From positions 868,001 through 932,000 of the forward strand of contig NZ_AP031497.1 in the NCBI RefSeq assembly GCF_042853465.1: 64,000 nt of DNA. Direction: 5' to 3'. Positions 53,922 to 62,907 of the stretch are shown piece after piece. Numbering within the stretch: position 1 is the stretch's first letter; every line of letters starts with the position of its first letter. The notes beneath the pieces are model-generated. The model did not search any database and was not told the DNA's origin. It was given only the letters and a program-made list of their open reading frames with translations. The stretch comes from Simiduia litorea (GTDB taxonomy: Bacteria > Pseudomonadota > Gammaproteobacteria > Pseudomonadales > Cellvibrionaceae). A program made the translations under genes and the position numbers.

Positions 53922-55013
53922 TTAGGCTGCGCCGGGGAAGAATATTTGAACGGTTTGTTTTTCTTTTATTAGTGCCTGCATAACTTTTAAGAATTCTACA
54001 GGGCGTTTTTCAAGTAGGCTTAATCTATCAACGTATTCAGATATTAACGGCTCAATTAAGAAATACACCATATCGCAACCACGAAGTTTGTATCTTAGTG
54101 TGTGCCAAGTGGTAGGGCATTTGTCTTTTAGATTTCGGCTTGATTTTGCGGCAAGACCCAAGAGCCCTTGGGCTTTTAACAGTGTAACCAGCGCGCCGCC
54201 AAGGCCACCTTTTGCGGGTTTGATTTGTTTGCGTATGCCTGCAAGTCGCCTTTTCAAGTGATAGGTCATTGATTCATGAGCCATTATTTTTTTTGCTATT
54301 TGAACAGAAATCGCTGCAGCAATGGCATTGGCAACTTTCTTGCCGATTTGTTTGCCTATAACCCGCTTGGTTTTACCTTTTAAAAAATCACCGGCAGCTT
54401 GTGCCTCATCACTCGATATCGCTTGTACAGCACCATATTTAGCGGCTTTCAATAATATGGCTGTATCTACCTGCCCGACGGTATTCAGAATTCCGGAATT
54501 TTGTAGTTCATCCATTACCCATTCAGGAAGAACCGATATATAGTCGTTTACTACCGTGACGACACATTGCATAACTGGGTTTTCTAGTAGATTTAGCTCG
54601 TACTCAAATAGTGCTTCATAGGTTGCAGTAAGCAAATCTATTGCGGCCCAATTTTCACCGCCCACCTGGGAAAACTTTTCTGCACCTGCAAGGTGGAGGC
54701 CTTCAGCAGTGCGTTCTATACCCGCTCCCAACATTGCTGGTTGTACCACAGCCTGGTGCCGAATACCGTCGGCGATACCCGCCGCGAGAGGATCAATTTT
54801 ATCGAGTAGGGTTAAGGTGTCTATCCAGGTTGCAGATCTCTTTAGGGAGCGATAACCGGGAGTATGACAGCCAAAATTACAGTCTTTCCATTTTCTTTCT
54901 TGAGTGGCTGTATCATCAAAAAATGATATGTTCGAAAAGGCCAAATCGGAATTGGCCTTTAGATACTTTTCAACCCCTAGTTCACTGATTAAACGTCCGT
55001 TGTAGGTATCCAT
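53922..55013 (-). CDS. Unrecognised 363-residue protein with Gly/Ala-rich core, effector-like
   Basis: No signal peptide. The N-terminal third is polar (KWKDCNFGCHTPGYRSLKRS), the middle helical (FEYELNLLENPVMQCVVTVV) and the C-terminal half has basic and Gly/Ala-rich hydrophobic stretches (IGKKVANAIAAAISVQIAKK, GGLGGALVTLLKAQGLLGLA). This composition recalls membrane-active effectors but no motif proves it. It follows the lipoprotein gene by 14 bp on the minus strand, an order that would fit an immunity-effector pair. An inference from layout. Confidence 0.7.
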   Translation of the reverse strand: MDTYNGRLISELGVEKYLKANSDLAFSNISFFDDTATQERKWKDCNFGCHTPGYRSLKRSATWIDTLTLLDKIDPLAAGIADGIRHQAVVQPAMLGAGIERTAEGLHLAGAEKFSQVGGENWAAIDLLTATYEALFEYELNLLENPVMQCVVTVVNDYISVLPEWVMDELQNSGILNTVGQVDTAILLKAAKYGAVQAISSDEAQAAGDFLKGKTKRVIGKQIGKKVANAIAAAISVQIAKKIMAHESMTYHLKRRLAGIRKQIKPAKGGLGGALVTLLKAQGLLGLAAKSSRNLKDKCPTTWHTLRYKLRGCDMVYFLIEPLISEYVDRLSLLEKRPVEFLKVMQALIKEKQTVQIFFPGAA

Positions 55014-55027
55014 TTTTCATCCTTGTT

Positions 55028-55549
55028 TTATCGGGTTAGTTCTATAGATTCAATAGCTGCACTTAGTTCACTTCTGAAGTCATACTGATCGCCGTCTGCC
55101 AAAAAAAGTACACCAAAGACTTGTTGGTTGCCCTTGGGGACATCCACGAAAATGGCTTCAGTTTGATAGGAATCTATAAAGTGAGAGCTGATAACTAGTT
55201 CGCGAGAGGTAAAGCCGGCAATTTTCGAGTTTATGTCTTTAGTGATTTCACTCGGGTTGCTTTTATCGGCGAGTAAGGTCTTTTCGAGCAGGTGAGCAGA
55301 AAACTCAGGTAGCGATAATGACTTATCGCGAATATAAAAACTTATTGAGGAAAACTCGCCTATTTTAAAAGCTACTTCTCGGCCGCCCAGTAATGAGGGG
55401 TTATCATCCCGTGAGAACACCCAGTTAGGTGCGGGTAAAATAGAAAAGCCTTGGTTGCTATAGACGTTTTCGTTTTTCTCGTTAGTACAAGCGCTTAATA
55501 TTAGGGCTGTAGCTAGTGAAAGAAAAAAAAGAAACTTACGAAACACCAT
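55028..55549 (-). CDS. Lipoprotein, possible periplasmic immunity partner
   Basis: 173 residues with a type II signal peptide: FLSLATALILSAC, lipidation Cys at residue 21. The mature domain (GFSILPAPNWVFSRDD, REVAFKIGEFSSISFYI, SELSAAIESIEL) looks like a DcrB/PsbP-type fold. It lies 14 bp upstream of the Gly/Ala-rich gene. A lipoprotein facing the periplasm is what one would expect of immunity to an envelope-acting effector, but other roles are equally possible. Confidence 0.72.
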   Translation of the reverse strand: MVFRKFLFFLSLATALILSACTNEKNENVYSNQGFSILPAPNWVFSRDDNPSLLGGREVAFKIGEFSSISFYIRDKSLSLPEFSAHLLEKTLLADKSNPSEITKDINSKIAGFTSRELVISSHFIDSYQTEAIFVDVPKGNQQVFGVLFLADGDQYDFRSELSAAIESIELTR

Positions 55550-56102
55550 CGATCTTGACTCCCTTCGAGACCTTAAATTAGCCGTGGATTGTATAACATG
55601 ACTGCTGCGGCTGATAGCCGGTCACTTAAATATTGTGGGAATGAGCAACATTTGGCAAATAAGTAAACGTGTCCCCATTTCTTACTTGGTACTTTGGTTG
55701 CAATTATGATTTCCGCAAAATTCAACCGTCAAAATCACTGAGATATTGGCTCAGTCATCGCCAAATATGATCTGGTTTTTCGCAAACGCAAACGCAAACG
55801 CAAACGCAAACGCCCGGCGCGGGATATTATGTAGCCCTGTATATACCACAGGTGTTAGTTCATCTGCGGTCGATTCATTGCCGTCTGCGCAGATTTTTAA
55901 GCCGTGTTAACTCGCAACTCTTTATGCTAGAAGGATTCTGGTCCGCAAACATTGGCTATGTCGAGACATATCATGGATTTCGCTCGCAGTATCAGTCGCC
56001 TTGAAGTGCGTCATGTTCCACGCTTGTGCGCAGCTCGATATCGCCTAGGCATTGAGTAGCCAGCCGTTGCACGCAACCTACGTTTTACTCCTTCGCCATT
56101 CT
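55550..56102. other. Gene-free stretch with a hexamer microsatellite
   Basis: No gene recognised. It contains the CGCAAA tandem array listed separately. Confidence 0.35.
55781..55813. repeat. Microsatellite (CGCAAA)5-CGC
   Basis: Five perfect tandem copies of the hexamer CGCAAA plus CGC, in non-coding DNA about 230 bp upstream of the lipoprotein gene and 290 bp past the patatin stop. Slippage could change copy number, but there is no reading frame to switch. Confidence 0.95.
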
Positions 56103-58529
56103 TTACTTTTCGCCGAGGTTGTCTGCCAGTACCGAGTGGGCTGAATCAGCGACGAAAAATCCCAACGCGCGATAGACTTCAAATTGGGTTTCGTCAAAAT
56201 ACTGGTCGCTAGTGGGCTGGTGTGGGTAGTTGGGGTGTTGGTGTCTGTAGTGATGAAGATATTCTGGTTCTTTGCCGGTAAATGACAGCTTCAGATAAAT
56301 AAGTGTGCCCTCTTCACCATTATCGTAGGTAATTTTCCCTACCGTGAAATTGCTGGCAGAGCACCCTTGGACAGGTTTAATGGTAGAAACATCAATATCT
56401 ATTTGCGCACCAAGGTCTATTGCCGCGTAGCGCTGTAGAGTTACTAGGCCGGCAAAAGAAAAGGTGGGGTCTGCTTCAGCATCTATGCAAACAATGGTTT
56501 TACACCGGCGTTTTAGAAGTTCGTAAGTTGCCAAATTTTCAATATGACCGCCATCAGAACAGTTGACGTAAGGCGTTTTTTCGTTGACCAGCCCAAGCGC
56601 CTCTCTCAATAAATAGGAAAGCCCAAGCGGTTTCAGTTGATATTTTCGCAACCAAGACTGACTGGAGAGCTGTCCAGGGTGTGGTAGCCAGTAATTCAGT
56701 CGTATATTGAGCAGCGTCAGCATAAATGAGAGGGGTTTAACTGTGGCTGTGCCCATATTGGGTGAGGCTGCGGCTGCGGATATTGCCATTGCCGCTGCGA
56801 GATTCAGATGAGGGTCGGCGTTTTCCATGTCTTTGGTCGGGCAGTAGCCAGTAAAATCACTGCCGCAGTAGCGCTTGCTTAGAATAAAGGGAGCGGTTTT
56901 TCGCGTGCGCAATTGAGGGTTGGTGCTGCCCTGTAAATTCAGCGCTGTATTAATGATGTGGTAGGGCGCGCTGCTGTTGTTTGTGCTTAGTTCACTTAAT
57001 TTTACCGTTTCAATAGTGGTGACGGCATCTTTGCTGGGTGTAATCAAAAAGGTGCGGCTAAGTCTGTCTCTATAAAAGGGATGGAGAGAAAAATGATTAA
57101 TATTGACGAACAGCCAGTTATACAGCAGTACTATAACGCCTAAGAGATAGAGCCACCACTCGGCGTGACCTTTGAACAGCCTTAGCTGTTCGATTTCGAG
57201 AATGATTCGATCTGAGCCTATTTCATTGATCATCCCAATGTTTATTTTTTCAGGGTTTCGGGTGGAAAAGGCTGAAAACCATTGAGAGACAGGTGATGTG
57301 TCGGCTGTTCCGGTTGACTCGCTGAGGCTGGCGTTTTTTAGTGTCGACGTTCGTTGCAGTTCTATGGAGCCTTGTTGGTAGCCGGTAATTGAAAAGTCTT
57401 TTACGTCTATATTTTTTCGGCTGAGTAGATAGCCCAGTGTCTGACAAGTCTTAATATGACTGTTAGCGCAATCGATATTTGCGCCAAATTCGGGAGGGGA
57501 AGTCAGAGACATTTGTAGTTTTTCAAAGCTTTGCGCTTGGACGGGTTTCTCGCCAATCAAAGCCAGTGATTGCGGATCGTAGATGTAGGGTGAGTTAATT
57601 GCTTCAACACAGATAACAACGTATAAAAATGCCAGCGATGCTGGTGCCAGAAAGCCGGCAATAGGTATCACAATCCTGGCGCGCCAAAGGAATATAGCGC
57701 CCAATAGCAGGCCGGCAAGAATTGCAGCGGCCACACTGATTAATACTTTGTGAGACTCAACCCAAGTGCTGATGGATGAGAATAATGAAGCGGAATTTAG
57801 ATGCACAATTTGTGCAAGTCCTGAAAACAACGGCACGGCCAGTATTGAAGCGAGAGCCATGCCTGCATAAATGGTTAGTCTACCGTCGGCTTTATCGCGA
57901 CCTTGCCACTGTAGCTTTTCTTTGAATATTGGTCTTAGTGTTAGGCTAATGGCCAGTGGTAGAACACCCAACAGAGGGGTGATCCATTGGTAGGTCGGGC
58001 TAACTGTTCCCGCTAATTCAAAAAATGCCTCAGTGATGAAGGCGGCGAATATGACGATGGGCAAAAATATCAAAATACTCCGTAGAATACCTTCGGTAAA
58101 CAAGACTGGAAGCCGAATACCACTCAGCGGCCCATTCGTGCGTAGGTATTCGCTGTAGTTTCTGAGGTGATTAAGTGCGACGGGTTCTCTCTGTGACGAA
58201 CGGTCGGTCAGTAACCGAACCGCATCTGCGTTGTCTTTTGCCAGCGCGCTAATACAAGAGCCCGTATAGCCGCCACCAGAAACAGTTGATAAATAATCGA
58301 CGGCGTTAAACAGCTTGTGGGTTATCAGGTTCTGGATAACCCCAAGACTAAACGACGCTGATCTTATGCCGCCGCCTGAGCATGCGAGGCCAATTAGCTG
58401 GTTTTTGGTGGTAATGTCTTTATGGGTAGTTGATCGGCTTTCATGATGGCCCGGCACATTGCTACGACGCCTAGAGATTTCGTCTAGCTCTGCTTGAAAA
58501 ACTTCGTTAGCAAACTGTGACCCTTCCAT
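56103..58529 (-). CDS. Membrane-spanning patatin-like phospholipase
   Basis: 808 residues. The N-terminal lipase part has the oxyanion loop LACSGGGIRSASFSLGVIQN (about 47-66) and the nucleophile elbow DYLSTVSGGGYTG, where the first Gly of GxSxG is Thr. It is interrupted by a membrane region with about seven helices (roughly 140-330 and one near 460). The lipase resumes near the C terminus with NCSDGGHIENLATYELLKRR, the catalytic Asp-Gly-Gly motif. Such enzymes cleave phospholipid acyl chains. The gene follows the channel-like gene by 36 bp on the minus strand, so the two are probably one operon. Confidence 0.87.
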   Translation of the reverse strand: MEGSQFANEVFQAELDEISRRRSNVPGHHESRSTTHKDITTKNQLIGLACSGGGIRSASFSLGVIQNLITHKLFNAVDYLSTVSGGGYTGSCISALAKDNADAVRLLTDRSSQREPVALNHLRNYSEYLRTNGPLSGIRLPVLFTEGILRSILIFLPIVIFAAFITEAFFELAGTVSPTYQWITPLLGVLPLAISLTLRPIFKEKLQWQGRDKADGRLTIYAGMALASILAVPLFSGLAQIVHLNSASLFSSISTWVESHKVLISVAAAILAGLLLGAIFLWRARIVIPIAGFLAPASLAFLYVVICVEAINSPYIYDPQSLALIGEKPVQAQSFEKLQMSLTSPPEFGANIDCANSHIKTCQTLGYLLSRKNIDVKDFSITGYQQGSIELQRTSTLKNASLSESTGTADTSPVSQWFSAFSTRNPEKINIGMINEIGSDRIILEIEQLRLFKGHAEWWLYLLGVIVLLYNWLFVNINHFSLHPFYRDRLSRTFLITPSKDAVTTIETVKLSELSTNNSSAPYHIINTALNLQGSTNPQLRTRKTAPFILSKRYCGSDFTGYCPTKDMENADPHLNLAAAMAISAAAASPNMGTATVKPLSFMLTLLNIRLNYWLPHPGQLSSQSWLRKYQLKPLGLSYLLREALGLVNEKTPYVNCSDGGHIENLATYELLKRRCKTIVCIDAEADPTFSFAGLVTLQRYAAIDLGAQIDIDVSTIKPVQGCSASNFTVGKITYDNGEEGTLIYLKLSFTGKEPEYLHHYRHQHPNYPHQPTSDQYFDETQFEVYRALGFFVADSAHSVLADNLGEK

Positions 58530-58565
58530 GTTGATGTTCCTTTGGGTGACGAGTTGATCGCGTCG

Positions 58566-59702
58566 TTAACTAAATTTTGCCGTAATGGCCGTTAGTGAAA
58601 GTAAAAGTATCGGCCAATAAGCGACCTTGGCGATTAAATTATCCTGATAACAGACGACGCGAGCCAGAATTGGGGCGCGAACTGAGAATAGATAGGTGTT
58701 TGCAGTGGCCGCAACGAGCAGGCCATACATGAGAATATAAAAGTACTCGATATACACAACACCTGCAGCGGCAAATTTTTCGCGAAGTTGTATATGTGCG
58801 AGCATAACCACAAAGAACAGCGCTGAACAGGCGCCCATAAATCCGCTGGCATTGAACCCTAGGCGGTTGGCTTTGGTATCATCCTCACTCACCGTTAGTA
58901 GGGCGGCAAATAGTAAGGTTGCTACCAGTAGTAGTGGCAATAGATAGATCGTAAAGGCATTGCTAAATTTTCGTTTGATAACAATATTAAAATGCAATTC
59001 AGGCCAGTTATGTTGCCCCGTATAATCTGGTATGCCGAAATTGGTAGTGTAGCTATAATTTTTGTAGTCGAAATAGGTGTTCTCTCGATTCCAGGCACCT
59101 AGCACAATCGAATCATCAATGCCAAATGTGTCGTTAATGCCGGTGGCGTTGTAAGAATCGAAGTCGGGAACCAAGACAAGATTGCTGGAAAAAGCTTTTG
59201 GCCAAAGCCTAATCCATACTGTTTTATGGTCAAAGGGGTATTTGTCATAATCAAAATTCTGACGCAGTGTTGCCTCAAAGTACCAGCCTAACACCTCACC
59301 ATTCTCGGTTTTATACCGGTAGGCGAGGGAGGGAGGAATATCGCTTCCCGTCATCACTTGCTCCGGGAAGATAAATCCCGCTTCATTTTCAGCCGGTTTG
59401 AAAGCGTCGTGCACGCCATCTTCATAGTGCTGCCAAAGGTAACCGCTCAAATTGACGTCACTCGAATTCGAGAAATTCAGAGATTGAATGAAAAGTCCGG
59501 TTTTTATGTAGAGTGGAGAACTGTCGTTCGCGGGGGGATGAACCATCCAAATTTCATCGAGCGCGCTTACTACAGCCTGATGGTCCACCAGTTGACGTGT
59601 ATCTATTTCATGCGCATTCATTTTTGACCATTGAAAAATCAAAATGGCAATTAACAGAAGGGATAGTAGCGATGATATAAGCCACCAATAAGTTTTGCTC
59701 AT
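58566..59702 (-). CDS. Pentameric ligand-gated ion channel-like protein
   Basis: 378 residues: an N-terminal membrane helix or signal (residues 5-24), a beta-rich outer domain to about 245, and four C-terminal helices (about 249-271, 283-305, 316-340, 358-376). The FDYDKYPFDHKTVWIRLWP stretch (150-168) matches the Pro-loop YPFD motif of Cys-loop channels (no Cys pair, as in bacterial members), and IVIKRKFSNAFTIYLLPLLL matches the conserved Arg-to-TM1-Pro entry. Bacterial relatives are proton- or ligand-gated. The pore helix lacks a typical 9'-Leu pattern that I can place. Co-directional with the patatin gene. Confidence 0.65.
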   Translation of the reverse strand: MSKTYWWLISSLLSLLLIAILIFQWSKMNAHEIDTRQLVDHQAVVSALDEIWMVHPPANDSSPLYIKTGLFIQSLNFSNSSDVNLSGYLWQHYEDGVHDAFKPAENEAGFIFPEQVMTGSDIPPSLAYRYKTENGEVLGWYFEATLRQNFDYDKYPFDHKTVWIRLWPKAFSSNLVLVPDFDSYNATGINDTFGIDDSIVLGAWNRENTYFDYKNYSYTTNFGIPDYTGQHNWPELHFNIVIKRKFSNAFTIYLLPLLLVATLLFAALLTVSEDDTKANRLGFNASGFMGACSALFFVVMLAHIQLREKFAAAGVVYIEYFYILMYGLLVAATANTYLFSVRAPILARVVCYQDNLIAKVAYWPILLLSLTAITAKFS

Positions 59703-60349
59703 TATTCAGTGTCTGCTTTTTTGCCGGCGTAGGAGGGAATAACCATATCGGATATCGGTGTGCGAGTAAATCGAGGGCTGTGTTGGCGTAGATACTGGCT
59801 AGGTGGGGCGCTGGCATAAAAATCGTCTTGACGTCTTTTGTGACATTTAGGTTTTATCATCGTGGGGTGGCGTATGCATAAAGCCTATGCGCAAACGCTT
59901 AATAAGTTCATTGGGCCGAGCATGGCCAACGGGTTTTAAATCGTATCGACATACTTTCCACCGGCATATCGCGAGGTTTGTCCGGCATAGCAGTGAATTC
60001 AGTTGTCCAAATGTTTTTTTGATCTTTGGATACACCGTCGAGCCAACGCTATGCCGGCGATGCTCACGGGTGAGGTGCGTAATATCGTTATGTGATTCAG
60101 TAAACTATTCAGCACGCCTATTTTGTCGGCCGGTTGCAGATGTCTGATTACTGTAATCGGTAGAATTCGAACTTTTGGCTTAGTTGTTGTGTTGGCAGTC
60201 AGCGATGCCTTGGCAATCGTTTAGGCCTCTTAGGAGGCAGGGTAAAAACCCAATCAATTTTTGTTTAGTCGGTGTTGGGTATTTCATAACCAAGGGTTCA
60301 TATGTCTTGTTACTGATAATCCGCTAATTTTGTCGCTTTGTTTTTTCTC
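59703..60349. other. Gene-free stretch upstream of the channel-like gene
   Basis: No credible gene or RNA. It should contain the leftward promoter of the channel/patatin unit. Confidence 0.35.
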
Positions 60350-60350
60350 T

Positions 60351-60570
60351 TTTACGTAGTCGCCTTATTATTGGCTAATCACATCCATGTGCCTGCCACG
60401 TCTGCGCAATCACGACCCAAGTCGCTCGCGACGATTGGCTGCCCAACTGGCGGTATTAATAGCGAGGATTGTCTGAGCCACTTTTGATTGAGTATCAAAA
60501 GTGGCTAGTTGCACAGCGGCGGAAAGATGGGGGTAAAATCTGGTTCCCGCAGGGCGATGTGATCGCCCCA
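60351..60570. repeat. Dispersed repeat, copy 3, with internal hairpin
   Basis: Shares TTTACGTAGTCGCC, CCATGTG, GACGATTGG, TGCACAGCGGCGG and GGTTCCCGCAGGGCGATG with copy 2, but lacks the GGGCTTTCTTTG half. An inserted 13-bp hairpin AGCCACTTTTGAT/ATCAAAAGTGGCT lies at 60476-60488 and 60494-60506. Its right end abuts the VWA gene stop and could terminate it. Confidence 0.75.
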
Positions 60571-60574
60571 TTTT

Positions 60575-62458
60575 TTAAAATTCTATATTTGTTGTTTCGT
60601 CAGCTTTTATGACAAGGGTTTTTTCTGTTTCTGGTAGGCCTTTTAGCCGCACTTTATATTCGCCAGGTAGTAAGCTGTATGTTTTGTTATCTAATGGCGC
60701 TTCGCCAATGAATTCTCCTTTTGCGCTTCTTATTTCGTAAGTGTATTGCAATGCGTCGTTTAGAGCCTTGCCTAATTCAGATGAATTTTTAGCCGAAAGA
60801 TATACACCATTTCCCGTCTTTGACCAATGTGCAAAGCGAGCGGCTAATTGTGTGTCGTCAATCGCAAAGCCAATAATGTTAAGCCTGATATGAATGCCCG
60901 CACTACGCAGCTTGTCTATCTCAGCGGCGGGGTCGCCTTCGCAGGTTTCTTCACCATCGGTGATGAGTATGACAAGCTTTTCCTTGCCGGCATTGGCCAA
61001 ATCTTCTCTTATCGCTTTTATCGACGCCGCTATAGGTGTTTTTGCATTATTTTTTGCATTAATTGTTTTAATTTTACTCGCTACGTTTACGCGGTTAAGG
61101 GGTTGAAGGGGTATTTCTAAATCGCTTTGGCAAGAGTCTACTTCCTTTCCAAAAATTCGTAGCGCAAAGGGTGTCTTTTCAGGGATGTAGTTTTGGGTCA
61201 GATTTAATAGGGTATTTTTGGCAACATCGATTCGCCTTTGGCCGTCCATTTTTTGTAGCATACTGCCCGATGCATCCAATATGATGGCAATGGATGTTGT
61301 TTCCAGCGCCGATTTTTTAACGCTTGCCAGCAACTTACCTGGCTTGTCTTTTGACGGTTCGATACGAATATTTTTGCGGGCTAGTGTCGCGTAGCTTGCG
61401 CCTGTGGAATAACGCAACTCATAGTTGCCCGGTGTTTGAGGCGCCTTTAATCTAAGCGGTTGTCCGGTTCTGGTATAGGTATAGTTGACCCAAGCGCCTT
61501 CCTCGCTGTTAGCGGGCACGATGGTAATGTAATCACCGTTATTATTTGGCCCGGTCCAGTTAACGGTAATGTCTGAGCCTGCTTTTGCATGGTCAGGAGC
61601 GTTGATGGTGGCTGAAGCCGCTGATACAAGGAGCGCTTGAGCGCCTAGTGTTGCGTATGCTTGGCCGCTCATATAGCGAATTTCATATTCACCAGGAAAG
61701 TCTGATGCATTTAATGTTAACGGGTTACCTTTTTGGGTGTAAGCGTAACTGTTATAGGTCCCTTCTGGTGCGCCTTTTTTTACAATGGAAATAAAATCGC
61801 CTTTATTGTTCGGGCCTTGCCAGGTTATGGCGATGGCTTTTCCCGCCTCTACTGTTTGGGGAGCATTAATAGTTGCGCTAACCGAAGTGACATTGATTGG
61901 CTTGCGTGCGATAACGGTATCACCACTAGCTAAAAAATACCGTAATTCGTATTGGCCTGGTTTGTCAGGCGCAATAAACGACAGTGGTGAGCCTTTATTC
62001 GTATATTGATAGGAAATGTAGTCTTGTTCTGTATTGCCAATGGCGAGATAATCTCTGGTGTTGTTTGGCCCGCTCCAGCGCAGCTCAAAGTTAGCGCCAG
62101 CGGCTACTGAGCTAGGGGCTTCAATACTGGCTTTAGCTTGTACCAATACAATCGGCGTTTTGGCCAATGTGACATAAGGAGAGTTAGGCGCTAATAACCT
62201 AATTTCGTAGTTGCCTTCTACTGAAGGCGCCAATAGTGTGAGCTGTGTTTTTCCTCGCACATAAACATAACTGTTGTAGCTGCCTTGTTCTGCACCTGAT
62301 TTGACGATGGTGACAAAGCTTTTATCATCCACAGGACCGGATATGGTTACGATCAGTTCAGCCCCAATCTCCGCCCTATTTACCGCTTTGATGCTGACTT
62401 GGGCATAGGCTGAAAGCGTAAACAAACTCACGAACAGTAAAATGCATATCCTTAACAT
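60575..62458 (-). CDS. Exported VWA-domain protein with four repeated beta domains
   Basis: 627 residues with a signal peptide (residues 1-20, cleaved after AYAQ). Four tandem beta-sandwich repeats of about 86 residues follow (22-108, 109-194, 195-281, 282-366), each with xGPNNxxDYIxI, a Tyr-rich strand and PGxYEIRY. Then comes a von Willebrand A domain with the MIDAS motif DASGS (395-399), Thr in KTPI and Asp in ITDGEE, and a C-terminal beta domain (LPGEYKVRLKGLP). It should bind metal and a protein partner at the cell surface or in the periplasm. Single gene between two repeat elements. Confidence 0.88.
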   Translation of the reverse strand: MLRICILLFVSLFTLSAYAQVSIKAVNRAEIGAELIVTISGPVDDKSFVTIVKSGAEQGSYNSYVYVRGKTQLTLLAPSVEGNYEIRLLAPNSPYVTLAKTPIVLVQAKASIEAPSSVAAGANFELRWSGPNNTRDYLAIGNTEQDYISYQYTNKGSPLSFIAPDKPGQYELRYFLASGDTVIARKPINVTSVSATINAPQTVEAGKAIAITWQGPNNKGDFISIVKKGAPEGTYNSYAYTQKGNPLTLNASDFPGEYEIRYMSGQAYATLGAQALLVSAASATINAPDHAKAGSDITVNWTGPNNNGDYITIVPANSEEGAWVNYTYTRTGQPLRLKAPQTPGNYELRYSTGASYATLARKNIRIEPSKDKPGKLLASVKKSALETTSIAIILDASGSMLQKMDGQRRIDVAKNTLLNLTQNYIPEKTPFALRIFGKEVDSCQSDLEIPLQPLNRVNVASKIKTINAKNNAKTPIAASIKAIREDLANAGKEKLVILITDGEETCEGDPAAEIDKLRSAGIHIRLNIIGFAIDDTQLAARFAHWSKTGNGVYLSAKNSSELGKALNDALQYTYEIRSAKGEFIGEAPLDNKTYSLLPGEYKVRLKGLPETEKTLVIKADETTNIEF

Positions 62459-62600
62459 GTTATCTCCCTTTGGTTGTTAAAAGCTCTTTAACCTTGGCTA
62501 GTATCTATCGCTTCGCGTCAAAAAAATAGCGGCTGCCTATTGTTTTTTTCTAATTTTTGAACCGCTTTTAGGCCATGTGATTAAATCGGGGTCAGGTAAG

Positions 62601-62720
62601 AATAAAAAATCGGGTCTCCGTCGGGCGATGTCTTTTTATCAAACCAGGGTGGGCTTTCTCTGGGTCCTGTTTGTTTGTCCATCAAAGCAAGGTGATTCGC
62701 CGCAGTCGATACCGGAACGT
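62601..62720. repeat. Dispersed palindromic repeat, copy 4 (diverged)
   Basis: Matches copies 1 and 2 in AATAAAAAATCGGGTCTCCG, GGGTGGGCTTTCTCTGGGTC and GCAGTCGATACCGGAA, with a weaker stem (TGTTTGTTTGTCCATCAAAG). DNA after it (62785-62860; CAGCCGTGGCGCAACGGAGG) resembles part of the 238-bp repeat unit. No gene in 62459-62907. Confidence 0.75.
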
Positions 62721-62907
62721 AAAGTAAGTTAGTGCTGCCATACTTTATTGCTACTAGACGTATGTTCATGTTCTTTTTATACCAGCCGTGGCGCAACGGA
62801 GGCCACGCACTTTCCGCTTCCTAGAATGCGAATTCGCCCCTGTGGATACCGCAGGTTTATCTAAACTAGCCATTCTTCTTTTGTGACCACTGCCAATTAC
62901 TGCTCTA

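Noticed and set aside
62581..62796. 71-codon minus-strand frame
   Set aside because: Lies wholly in the dispersed repeat copy 4.
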